64,000 nucleotides of DNA, from positions 124,001 through 188,000 of the forward strand of contig NZ_QICJ01000005.1 in the NCBI RefSeq assembly GCF_003201105.1, written 5' to 3'. Position numbers and translations under genes: made by a program. This document shows positions 34,397-42,144 of the stretch, in pieces; the first letter of the stretch is position 1, and the number at the start of each line of letters is the position of its first letter. The stretch is from Dyella sp. AtDHG13 (GTDB taxonomy: Bacteria; Pseudomonadota; Gammaproteobacteria; Xanthomonadales; Rhodanobacteraceae). The notes under the pieces were generated by a model. The model had not been told where the DNA came from, made no database searches, and was given only the letters and a program-made list of their open reading frames with translations.

Positions 34397-34881
34397 AGGC
34401 GTGAGTAGGCCCAGGACTGCATGCGACCGTCCTTGTAGGGCATCACGCCATGGAACGTGCGCGGGTCTTCGTCGAATACCAGTGGCAGGAAGTGGCGATC
34501 GCCCTCCCACATGGGAAGGTCCATCAACCGGTCCACCGCCACCCATTCCAGCGTGCCTTCGGGGTTGGAGGCGAGCGGCGTGCCGCTGTAGCGGTCGATC
34601 ACAAAGATGAAGCCGAGCCAGTCCTCGCCCTGCTTGCCGAAACCGGGCCAGTTGAGCGTGCCGCGCAACGACATCGATTCGCAGGTAATGCCGGCCTCTT
34701 CCAGGATCTCGCGGCGCATGCAGGCGGCGATGTCCTCGCCGGGCTCCATCTTGCCGCCCAGCCCGTTGTACTTGCCCAGGTGCATGTCGTCGGGCCGCGA
34801 GTTGCGATGGATCATGAGGACTTGCCGGCGATCCGGCGACAGCACATAGCCGAGGGTCGCGACGATGGGTGTGTAGGGCAT
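34393..34881 (-). CDS. Nudix hydrolase, MutT/MTH1-like (8-oxo-dGTP diphosphatase type)
   Basis: 162 aa with a perfect Nudix box: GGKMEPGEDIAACMRREILE then EAGI (about 38-61). It begins MPYTPIVATLGYVLSPD and has the LIHRNSRPDDMHLGKYNGLG stretch typical of purine-nucleotide-cleaning members. Such enzymes remove oxidised or damaged NTPs. It forms an overlapping pair with the second Nudix gene downstream on the minus strand. Confidence 0.85.
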   Translation of the reverse strand: MPYTPIVATLGYVLSPDRRQVLMIHRNSRPDDMHLGKYNGLGGKMEPGEDIAACMRREILEEAGITCESMSLRGTLNWPGFGKQGEDWLGFIFVIDRYSGTPLASNPEGTLEWVAVDRLMDLPMWEGDRHFLPLVFDEDPRTFHGVMPYKDGRMQSWAYSRL

Positions 34882-35005
34882 CGGTACGCAGCGATGGGGA
34901 AAGTGGTCAGTATAGTCGCCCTGTCGCGCGGCCGGTCGCCGGCGTCGCGTGCCATGCGTCTCGACGGACTTGCGTCCGCCCGGCCAGGGCGGCGACCATC
35001 GTGGC

Positions 35006-35821
35006 ATGTCCATCGCTCCAGGCCATCTTCCGCTCCGACTGCGCCGTTCGCTGCGACGGCTGCTGCCCCTGGCGTTCGCGCTGGCGGCGGGTTGCGACCA
35101 TCAGGCGCAGCCGGTGATGAGCAAGGAAGAAATTTTCGAGAAGCAGAACTTCCGCGTGGTCAGCATCGACCTCAAGCGCGAAACGCTGAGCCTGCACTGG
35201 AAAGACCCGGAAAGCGGCGAGCCCTACGGCACCATCAACGCATTGCGGCAATGGGGCATGTCGCACAACCGGCGTATGCTGTTCGCCGCCAACGCGGGCA
35301 TCTACGACCGCCAGTTCGCGCCGCTGGGCCTGTACGTGGAAGACGGCAAGACCGCCGTGCCGCTGAACATGGCCCACGGCAATCCGGCCTCGGGCAATTT
35401 CTCGCTGCTGCCCAACGGCGTGTTCGCCATCTATCCCGACGGTCACGCCGCGGTGCAGACCAGTGCCGCGTTCAAGGCGGCGGGAAAGCCCGTGCAATGG
35501 GCCAGCCAGTCCGGCCCCATGCTGGTGATCGACGGCAAGCTCAACGACCAGTTCATCGACGACTCCAACAGCCTCAAGTGGCGCAGCGGCGTGTGCGCCA
35601 AGACGCCGCACCACGTCGTGTTCGCGGTGAGCGAGGCGCCGGTGAACTTCCACACCTTCGCACGCTTGTTCAAGGAAGACATCGGCTGCCGCGACGCGCT
35701 GTACCTGGACGGCACCATTTCGCAGTTCTACGTGGACGGCGAAGGCTATGCCGGCGCGCCCACGTTCATGGTGAAGCCCTACGCCGGGATCTTCGCGGTG
35801 TTCACGCAACCCACGCCATGA
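35006..35821 (+). CDS. Phosphodiester glycosidase family (DUF2233/NAGPA-like) exported protein
   Basis: 271 aa. N-terminal export signal with a lipobox-like LAAGC (C30), so probably a lipoprotein. The NAGPA domain shows LFAANAGIYDRQFAPLGLYV near 92-111, SGPMLVIDG near 171, and LYLDGTISQFYV near 231 with the conserved DG. Family members include the human enzyme that uncovers mannose 6-phosphate; bacterial roles are unclear. The penicillin-acylase family gene starts 52 nt downstream on the same strand. Confidence 0.82.
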   Translation: MSIAPGHLPLRLRRSLRRLLPLAFALAAGCDHQAQPVMSKEEIFEKQNFRVVSIDLKRETLSLHWKDPESGEPYGTINALRQWGMSHNRRMLFAANAGIYDRQFAPLGLYVEDGKTAVPLNMAHGNPASGNFSLLPNGVFAIYPDGHAAVQTSAAFKAAGKPVQWASQSGPMLVIDGKLNDQFIDDSNSLKWRSGVCAKTPHHVVFAVSEAPVNFHTFARLFKEDIGCRDALYLDGTISQFYVDGEGYAGAPTFMVKPYAGIFAVFTQPTP

Positions 35822-35873
35822 CCGCGCACGCCGGCGGTCTTTCCTTACTCTTCCGGACCAAGCCCCTCGCGCC

Positions 35874-38294
35874 ATGACCCGACCCCGACGCTTCCACTGG
35901 CTTCGTTATCTCCTTGGAACCCTGCTGATCCTGGTGCTGGGTGTCGCCGCCGCCGTGTGGTTCCTGCTGGCCGGCAGCCGCGCGCAGCTCGACGGTGACG
36001 TGAAGCTGCCAGGCCTGGGCGATGCGGTGGCGGTGACGCGCGACGCGCTCGGCACCACCACCTTGCAGGGCAAGAGCCGCGACGACGTCACCTATGCCAT
36101 GGGCTACGTGCACGGGCAGGAGCGCTTCTTCGCGATGGACCTGATGCGTCGCCTGCCGGCGGGCGAGTTGTCCGAACTCGTCGGCGCCAAGGCGCTGGAT
36201 ACCGACCTCAATCACCGCCGCCATCGCCTGCGCAGCGTCGCGCAGGCCGCCTATGCGGCGCTGCCGCCTGAGCAGAAACACACGCTGGACCTCTACGCCG
36301 CCGGCGTGAACGCCGGCCTGGCGCACCTGCACGTGAAGCCGTGGGAATACCTGCTGCTCAACGCCAAGCCGCAGGCGTGGCGTCCGGAGGACAGCTTCCT
36401 TGTCATCGCAGCGATGTACCTGGACCTCAATGGCGACGGCCGCGACGAGCGCGAGCTGCACATGGCCGAGTTGCGCAACGTGCTGCCCGCGCCGGTTGCG
36501 GATTTCCTGCTCTCGCCCGATCCCGACTGGGAGGCACCGCTGCAGGGCGACCTCTCGCATCCGCCGGTGATCCCGGGCGCCGACGTGTTCGACCTGCGCA
36601 AGGCATCGCCCGCCACCAGCGGCGACAACAGCGCCGTGACCGCCGCCCTGCTTCCCGCGCTGGACGCTGCCCGACCGGGCAGCAACAACTTCGCCGTCGC
36701 CGGCAGCCTGACCGACACCGGCGCAGCCATCGTCGCCAACGACATGCACCTGAGCCTGCGCGTGCCCAATATCTGGTTCCGCGTGCGCCTTCGTTATCCG
36801 GATGCCACCGCGCGCGGCGGCCAGCGCGACGCCAACGGCGTGTCGCTGCCCGGCACGCCCGCCTTGGTGGTCGGCTCGAACGGCCAGGTCGCCTGGGGCT
36901 TCACCAACAGCTACGGCGACTGGGCCGACTGGGTACGCGTGCAGCGCGACCCGAACGACGCCAGCAAGTACAAGGTGCCCGAAGGCTGGGCGTCCATCGA
37001 AACGCACGACGAAGTCATCCACATCAAGGATGCACCCGACCACACGCTGAAAGTGGAGGCTACGCGCTGGGGACCGATCATGGGCAAGGACGTGGACGGC
37101 ACGCCGCTGGCGCTGGCCTGGATCGGCGACCGCCCGCGCGGCTACAACCTCGGTGTGATGCAGCTGGAACACGCGAGCAGCGCGCATGCCGCGCTCGACC
37201 TCGCGCCCGGCATGGGCATGCCGCCGCAGAACCTGCTGGCAGGCGACAGCGCCGGCCATATCGGCTGGACCATCACTGGCACCTGCATTCCGCTGCGCAA
37301 GGGTTTCGACCCACTGCTCCCCGCCGACTGGTCCGCCGCCGAAACCGGCTGGACGGGCTGCGCGGAAGCCTCGCAGTATCCGCGCATCGAAGATCCCGCC
37401 GACGGCCGCCTGTGGACCGCCAACAACCGCACCGTGGACAGCGCCGACCTGGAACTGCTCGGCAACGGCGGCCACGACCTGGGCGCGCGCGCGCAACAGA
37501 TTCGCGATGACCTGCGCGCCCGCAACAGCTTCACGCCCGGCAACATGCTCGACGTGCAGCTCGACAACCGCGCCGTGCTGCTCACGCGCTGGCAGCGCCT
37601 GCTGCAGGACACGCTCGCCGGCACGCACGACCCGGAGCTTGAACAGCTGCGCCAGCTCACCGCGACGTGGATGGGCCGCGCCGCCATCGACAGCGTGGAC
37701 TACCGCCTGGTGCGCGCCTTCCGCGACAAGGTGAAGGAAAAGGCGCTCGCTCCGTTCGTGGCCGAAGTGAAGGCCAAACACGACGATTTCGCCTGGCCCG
37801 GCCTGGTCGACGCGGAAGCCGCCGTGTGGACCATGGTGCGCGACCGTCCCGCGAACCTGCTCGATCCCAAATACGACAACTGGAATGCGTTGCTCAACGC
37901 CGCCGCGCACGACGTGGCCGACGAGCTTGGCAAGCAGCCTGGCGGCCTCGCCGCGCGCACCTGGGGCGAAGCCAATCACACTGCCATCCGTCATCCGCTG
38001 TCGCGCGCCCTGCCCGGTTTCATCGGCCGCTTCCTCGACATGCCCGACGAACCGGTGGCCGGCGACCACAACATGCCGCGCGTGGTCTCGCCCGGCTTCG
38101 GTGCATCCGAACGCCTGGACGCCATGCCCGGCCACGACGCACAAAGCATCCTGCACATGCCCGGCGGCCAGAGCGACAACCCGTTGTCGCCGTATCACGG
38201 CGCGGGCGAGGCCGACTGGGTGAATGGACGTCCAACCCCCTTGCTGCCCGGACCGGACCAGCACACGCTGACCCTGCTTCCCGCCAAGGGATAG
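35874..38294 (+). CDS. Penicillin acylase family protein (Ntn hydrolase)
   Basis: 806 aa. An N-terminal membrane anchor or signal (about 11-33) is followed by the A-chain (GYVHGQERFFAMDLMRR near 77-93) and the N-terminal nucleophile S270 in RPGSNNFAV, where autoproteolysis would create the B-chain. Later blocks ANDMHLSLRVPNIW and VVGSNGQVAWGFTNS are typical. The family covers penicillin G acylases, acyl-homoserine-lactone acylases and cyclic-lipopeptide acylases; the substrate here cannot be told. Periplasmic. An intrinsic terminator follows directly. Confidence 0.9.
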   Translation: MTRPRRFHWLRYLLGTLLILVLGVAAAVWFLLAGSRAQLDGDVKLPGLGDAVAVTRDALGTTTLQGKSRDDVTYAMGYVHGQERFFAMDLMRRLPAGELSELVGAKALDTDLNHRRHRLRSVAQAAYAALPPEQKHTLDLYAAGVNAGLAHLHVKPWEYLLLNAKPQAWRPEDSFLVIAAMYLDLNGDGRDERELHMAELRNVLPAPVADFLLSPDPDWEAPLQGDLSHPPVIPGADVFDLRKASPATSGDNSAVTAALLPALDAARPGSNNFAVAGSLTDTGAAIVANDMHLSLRVPNIWFRVRLRYPDATARGGQRDANGVSLPGTPALVVGSNGQVAWGFTNSYGDWADWVRVQRDPNDASKYKVPEGWASIETHDEVIHIKDAPDHTLKVEATRWGPIMGKDVDGTPLALAWIGDRPRGYNLGVMQLEHASSAHAALDLAPGMGMPPQNLLAGDSAGHIGWTITGTCIPLRKGFDPLLPADWSAAETGWTGCAEASQYPRIEDPADGRLWTANNRTVDSADLELLGNGGHDLGARAQQIRDDLRARNSFTPGNMLDVQLDNRAVLLTRWQRLLQDTLAGTHDPELEQLRQLTATWMGRAAIDSVDYRLVRAFRDKVKEKALAPFVAEVKAKHDDFAWPGLVDAEAAVWTMVRDRPANLLDPKYDNWNALLNAAAHDVADELGKQPGGLAARTWGEANHTAIRHPLSRALPGFIGRFLDMPDEPVAGDHNMPRVVSPGFGASERLDAMPGHDAQSILHMPGGQSDNPLSPYHGAGEADWVNGRPTPLLPGPDQHTLTLLPAKG

Positions 38295-38299
38295 GAACG

Positions 38300-38327
38300 A
38301 AAAGAGCCGCTTGAGAGCGGCTCTTTT
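38300..38327 (+). terminator. Intrinsic terminator after the acylase gene
   Basis: Perfect 12-bp stem AAAAGAGCCGCT / AGCGGCTCTTTT, loop TGAG, with T-run on the plus strand and a matching A-run that makes it bidirectional. Confidence 0.9.
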
Positions 38328-38465
38328 CATTGCAGCGCTAGGGCAGGTTCATTTGGTCGCCCCAGGCATTTGCCCAGGAACTGCTCGGCCATGGCGTAGA
38401 ACGCAATGCCGTTCTACGGACGCGCAAAACCATGTTCATCGGGGAACAGCACGTAGGTCACGGCA
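38327..38465 (-). pseudogene. Remnant of an S9-family peptidase C-terminus
   Basis: Directly after the dapE stop, the minus strand reads VTYVLFPDEHGFARP, stop, NGIAFYAMAEQFLGKCLG and on to a stop at 38329-38327. This is the characteristic C-terminal end of dipeptidyl/acylaminoacyl peptidases (PDEGHGFARPENRxxFY...), containing the catalytic His. Relative to that pattern one Gly codon is missing and a Glu codon has become TAG. Nothing upstream of it belongs to the peptidase, so only about 45 codons survive. The terminal hairpin at 38300 may have been that gene's terminator. Confidence 0.72.
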
Positions 38466-38466
38466 A

Positions 38467-39600
38467 TCAGTCGAGCAAGCGCCTGCAAACGGCCTCGTAC
38501 AGCGCCGGCAGCTTTTCCAGATCGGCCACCGACACGCATTCGTCCACCTTGTGGATGGTCGCGTTCACCGGCCCCAGCTCCACGACCTCCGCGCCCAGCG
38601 GTGCGATGAAGCGCCCGTCGGAGGTGCCGCCGCCGGTGCTTTCTTCCGGCGCGATGCCGCAAAGCTCCTTGCACACCGACACCACGGCATCGCGCACGGC
38701 GCCGCCGGGTGGCGTGAGGAACGGCTCGCCGGACAGCGTCCATTCGATCTGCCAGTCCACGCCATGCCTGTCGAGAATCGCCTCGGTGCGCTTGCGCAGA
38801 TCCTCGGCGCGACTGGCGGTGCTGTAGCGGAAATTGATCAAGGCAGTGAGCGTGCCGGGAATGACATTGTTGGCGCCCGTGCCTGCGTTGAGGTTGGACA
38901 CCTGGAACGACGTCGGCGGGAAATCCGGATTGCCCTCATCCCAACGCTCCGCCGCCAGTACCGCGAGCGCAGGAGCAAAGGCGTGGATCGGGTTGCGCGC
39001 CTTCTCGGGATACGCCACATGCCCCTGGATGCCGCGCACCACCAACGTGCCCGACAACGAGCCACGCCGGCCGACGCGGATCAGGTCGCCCAGCTTTTCC
39101 TTCGACGAAGGCTCGCCCACCACGCACCAGTCGATGCGCTCGCCGGTGGCACGGAAATGCTCGGCCACGCGGCGCACGCCATCGAGGTTGTCCGGCCCTT
39201 CCTCGTCGCTGGTCAGCAGCAGGCCGACGCGCCCCCGATGACCCGGATGCGCCTTCACGAAGGCCTCCAGCGCCACCACCATCGCCGCCACGCCGCCCTT
39301 CATGTCCGCCGCGCCACGGCCATACAGATAGCCATCGCGAATCGTCGGCTCGAACGGATCGCTCTTCCAGTTCTCCACCGGCCCGGAAGGCACCACGTCG
39401 GTATGCCCCAGGAATACCAGCAGGGGCCCGCCGCTGCCATGCGTCGCCCACAGGTTGTCGACCTCGCCGAAGCGCAGATGCTCCACGCGAAAACCCACCG
39501 CCCGCAGGCGCTCGCCAATCATGGCCTGACAGCCGGCATCGTCCGGCGTCACCGAACGGCGGCGAATCAATTCAGAAGCGAGATCGAGAACCACAGACAT
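38467..39600 (-). CDS. dapE: Succinyl-diaminopimelate desuccinylase
   Basis: 377 aa di-zinc M20 hydrolase of lysine/meso-DAP biosynthesis. Metal and catalytic motifs: [12 protein letters not shown] near 66-77, [10 protein letters not shown] near 97-106, TSDEEGP near 131-137, and the C-terminal GGGTSDGRF near 322-330. Length matches E. coli DapE (375 aa). GAGG precedes the ATG at 39600. It lies 54 nt downstream of the VIT1/CCC1-like gene on the same strand and near dapD, so the dap genes are clustered. Confidence 0.95.
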   Translation of the reverse strand: MSVVLDLASELIRRRSVTPDDAGCQAMIGERLRAVGFRVEHLRFGEVDNLWATHGSGGPLLVFLGHTDVVPSGPVENWKSDPFEPTIRDGYLYGRGAADMKGGVAAMVVALEAFVKAHPGHRGRVGLLLTSDEEGPDNLDGVRRVAEHFRATGERIDWCVVGEPSSKEKLGDLIRVGRRGSLSGTLVVRGIQGHVAYPEKARNPIHAFAPALAVLAAERWDEGNPDFPPTSFQVSNLNAGTGANNVIPGTLTALINFRYSTASRAEDLRKRTEAILDRHGVDWQIEWTLSGEPFLTPPGGAVRDAVVSVCKELCGIAPEESTGGGTSDGRFIAPLGAEVVELGPVNATIHKVDECVSVADLEKLPALYEAVCRRLLD

Positions 39601-39653
39601 GTCGAGCCTCAAAACCAGAACTCATGGATGAACTGCCGTGGACAGCGTTGACC

Positions 39654-40721
39654 TTAACCCGTCAGCGCCGTTCCCAACACATGCCCCACGGCATAGGTGA
39701 TGCCCGCCGCGGCCACGGTGATGCCCAGCTGGCGGGCGATGGAGAACGTCATGCTCCGACCGGTGAACAGGGCGGTGCCCATGCCGATCAGCACCAGGCC
39801 GGCGATGGTCGAGGCGATGCTCGCCATGAAGGCGGTGTGGGCGCTGAGGAACAGGTAGGGCGCCACCGGAAACAGCGCGCCGAGGGCAAACAAACAGAAC
39901 GAGGAAATGGCCGCGCCCCACGCCGAGCCGCCGAGTTCATCGGGGTCGATGCCCAGGTCTTCGCGCACCAGCGTATCCAGGGCCGTGCGCGGACGCTCGG
40001 CGATCTGCGTGGCGAGCGCCTTGGCGGCATCCGGGGTCATGCCCTTGTCGCGATAGATGCTGGCAAGGCTGCGCGCGCCGTCTTCCGGCGCCACGGCAAG
40101 GCGCTCGGCGCGCGCGGCGATCTGTGCCTGGTAGAACTCGCGGGAACTGTTGACCGACAGCCATTCCCCCAGCGCCATGGAACACGCGCCTGCCACCAGG
40201 CCCGCGAAGCCGGCCAGCAGGATCGCGTGATCGCCCGCGGCCGCGCCGGCCATGCCCATGATCAGGCTGCCGTTGGAAACCAGGCCGTCGTTGGCGCCCA
40301 ACACGGCGGCACGCAGCGTGTTGCCGCTCTGCGTGCGATGACGACCGCCGCGTGTGACGGATGCCGTGCGTTCGACGAAATGATCGCGATGGCCTTCGCG
40401 ATCCACCGGCGTCGGCAGATGATCGGCATGCTCGAGGCGCACCACGGTGGGCATCACGAAATCCGTGCCGAAGCGCCGCGCGAACCAGGTGAGCACTTTC
40501 ACGCGCGTGCCGATGCGGGCGGGCGGCACGGGCTCGCCCATCTGGGTCAGGCGTTCTTCCCAGAACGCCGCGTTGGCGCGTTCGCCATCCGCGATGCGGC
40601 GATAGGCGCGCGCCAACCGCGCATCCGCGGCAAGCTCGGACAAACGGTCATAGAGCGCCGCGTTGTCGCGCTCGATACGAAGATTGGTGCGGTAGTGTCT
40701 CGCCGAACGCACCTTGCTCAT
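39654..40721 (-). CDS. VIT1/CCC1 family metal transporter with N-terminal ferritin-like domain (MbfA-like)
   Basis: 355 aa. Residues about 10-65 form a ferritin/rubrerythrin-like helix pair; residues about 135-355 carry the VIT1 domain with LGANDGLVSNGSLIMG (151-166), GACSMALGEWLSVNSSREFY and five membrane segments. Family members export Fe or Mn to the periplasm or vacuole. In the ferritin-like part the expected ExxH reads ERAN, losing a ligand His. It is encoded between dapE and an ArsC-like gene with 1 nt to the latter, so it is probably part of the dapD operon transcript. Confidence 0.83.
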   Translation of the reverse strand: MSKVRSARHYRTNLRIERDNAALYDRLSELAADARLARAYRRIADGERANAAFWEERLTQMGEPVPPARIGTRVKVLTWFARRFGTDFVMPTVVRLEHADHLPTPVDREGHRDHFVERTASVTRGGRHRTQSGNTLRAAVLGANDGLVSNGSLIMGMAGAAAGDHAILLAGFAGLVAGACSMALGEWLSVNSSREFYQAQIAARAERLAVAPEDGARSLASIYRDKGMTPDAAKALATQIAERPRTALDTLVREDLGIDPDELGGSAWGAAISSFCLFALGALFPVAPYLFLSAHTAFMASIASTIAGLVLIGMGTALFTGRSMTFSIARQLGITVAAAGITYAVGHVLGTALTG

Positions 40722-40722
40722 G

Positions 40723-41079
40723 TCACTTCCCGAACAGCTTCTTGAAGCCGTTGTCGGTGAAGCCGACGGTGACAGACCCGTCTTCCTGCAGCACGACGGG
40801 CCGGCGCACCAGTGCGGGATATTCCTTGAGCAACAGCGTCCACTCCGGATCGCTGCCCGGGTTCTTGCGTTGCGGCAGCAGGTTGCGCCAGGTGGTGGAC
40901 GATTTGTTCACCAGCTTTTCCCAGCCACCCAACTGCTGCGCCCATGCCTTGAGCGTCGCCGCCGGCACGGGATTCGCGCGGTAATCCACGAAGGTGAAAG
41001 GCACCTCGAAACGATCGAGCCAGTTGCGCGCCTTGCGGCAGGTATCGCAGGTGGTGAGGCCGTACAGAGTCGCGCTCAT
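40723..41079 (-). CDS. ArsC/Spx-family (YffB-like) thioredoxin-fold protein
   Basis: 118 aa. Active-site-like C-x2-C in [14 protein letters not shown] (9-22), [10 protein letters not shown] near 30, and the C-terminal [16 protein letters not shown] of the family, including the Arg of ArsC. Function unproven; YffB-type proteins are often encoded beside dapD or dapE, as here, and bind glutathione. The ATG overlaps the dapD stop (ATGA) and its stop is 1 nt before the transporter gene. Confidence 0.88.
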   Translation of the reverse strand: MSATLYGLTTCDTCRKARNWLDRFEVPFTFVDYRANPVPAATLKAWAQQLGGWEKLVNKSSTTWRNLLPQRKNPGSDPEWTLLLKEYPALVRRPVVLQEDGSVTVGFTDNGFKKLFGK

Positions 41080-41903
41080 TCGGCGCTCCGCAGCAGTTCG
41101 TTGATGCCGGTCTTGCTGCGCGTCTTTTCGTCGACCTGCTTGACGATGATGGCGGCATACAGGCTGTGCGAGCCGTCCTTCGCCGGCAGGCTGCCCGCCA
41201 CCACCACGCTGCCGGCAGGCACGCGGCCGTAGCTGATCTCGCCGGTGGCGCGGTTGTAGATGCGCGTGGACTGGCCCAGGAACACGCCCATGCCGATCAC
41301 GCTGCCCTTCTCCACGATCACGCCCTCGACCACCTCGGAGCGCGCGCCGATGAAGCAGTTGTCTTCGATGATGGTCGGGTTGGCCTGCAACGGTTCCAGC
41401 ACGCCGCCGATGCCCACGCCACCGGAGAGATGCACGCCTGCGCCGATCTGCGCGCACGAGCCCACCGTGGCCCAGGTGTCCACCATGGTGCCAGCGCCCA
41501 CGTAGGCGCCGATGTTGACGTAGCTGGGCATCAGCACCGCGTCTTTCGCGACATGCGCGCCGCGGCGCACCAGCGCGCCGGGCACCACGCGCGCGCCCAG
41601 GCCTTCCAGCTCCACGTCGTTGCCGTGCGCGAAACGCAGCGGCACCTTGTCGAAGGCCAGCGCCGGGCCGCCGTCCACCACGCGATTGCCGTTGAGGCGG
41701 AAGTACAGCAGCACCGCCTTCTTGATCCACTGGTTCACCGTCCAGCCGCCCTGGCCGTCCGGCTCGGCAACGCGGCGCTCGCCGGATTCCAGCAGGTCGA
41801 TCACCTGCTCCACGGCCGGGCGCAAATGCGTGTCGATCTCAGCCTGGGTCAGGTCGTTGCGGCGCTCGAAGGCGTCGTTGATAAGGGTTTCGATGGTTTG
41901 CAT
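41076..41903 (-). CDS. dapD: 2,3,4,5-tetrahydropyridine-2,6-dicarboxylate N-succinyltransferase
   Basis: 275 aa, succinyl-CoA-dependent step of lysine/DAP biosynthesis. N-terminal helical domain (1-100), left-handed beta-helix of hexapeptide repeats ([20 protein letters not shown] near 125-144; [20 protein letters not shown] near 160), and the C-terminal tail [19 protein letters not shown]. Length equals E. coli DapD (274 aa). It heads the minus-strand operon dapD - ArsC-like - VIT1-like - dapE. Confidence 0.96.
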   Translation of the reverse strand: MQTIETLINDAFERRNDLTQAEIDTHLRPAVEQVIDLLESGERRVAEPDGQGGWTVNQWIKKAVLLYFRLNGNRVVDGGPALAFDKVPLRFAHGNDVELEGLGARVVPGALVRRGAHVAKDAVLMPSYVNIGAYVGAGTMVDTWATVGSCAQIGAGVHLSGGVGIGGVLEPLQANPTIIEDNCFIGARSEVVEGVIVEKGSVIGMGVFLGQSTRIYNRATGEISYGRVPAGSVVVAGSLPAKDGSHSLYAAIIVKQVDEKTRSKTGINELLRSAE

Positions 41904-42144
41904 GGCGTTCACGGCAATGGATATCGGAGGAGGCGGCCATGCGAAAGGCCGCGGAGACAAAGCGATTCTGACAAGAAAAGCCGTCCATCGCGAGTCGTGG
42001 TGTCCGTGCGACCCATGGAGAGCCTATTGCCTTGAAGCGGCACACACCCGCGTAGGGAAATGAGCTGTTTCGACGTAGCGGGCCAGCCATGACACTGGGG
42101 GAAGCTGTCATACCAGGCCCTTTCGAACCGGCGCAGTCACGGCA

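Noticed and set aside
35802-38330. 842-aa open frame antisense to the penicillin acylase gene
   Set aside because: Antisense shadow of a gene with an intact active site.
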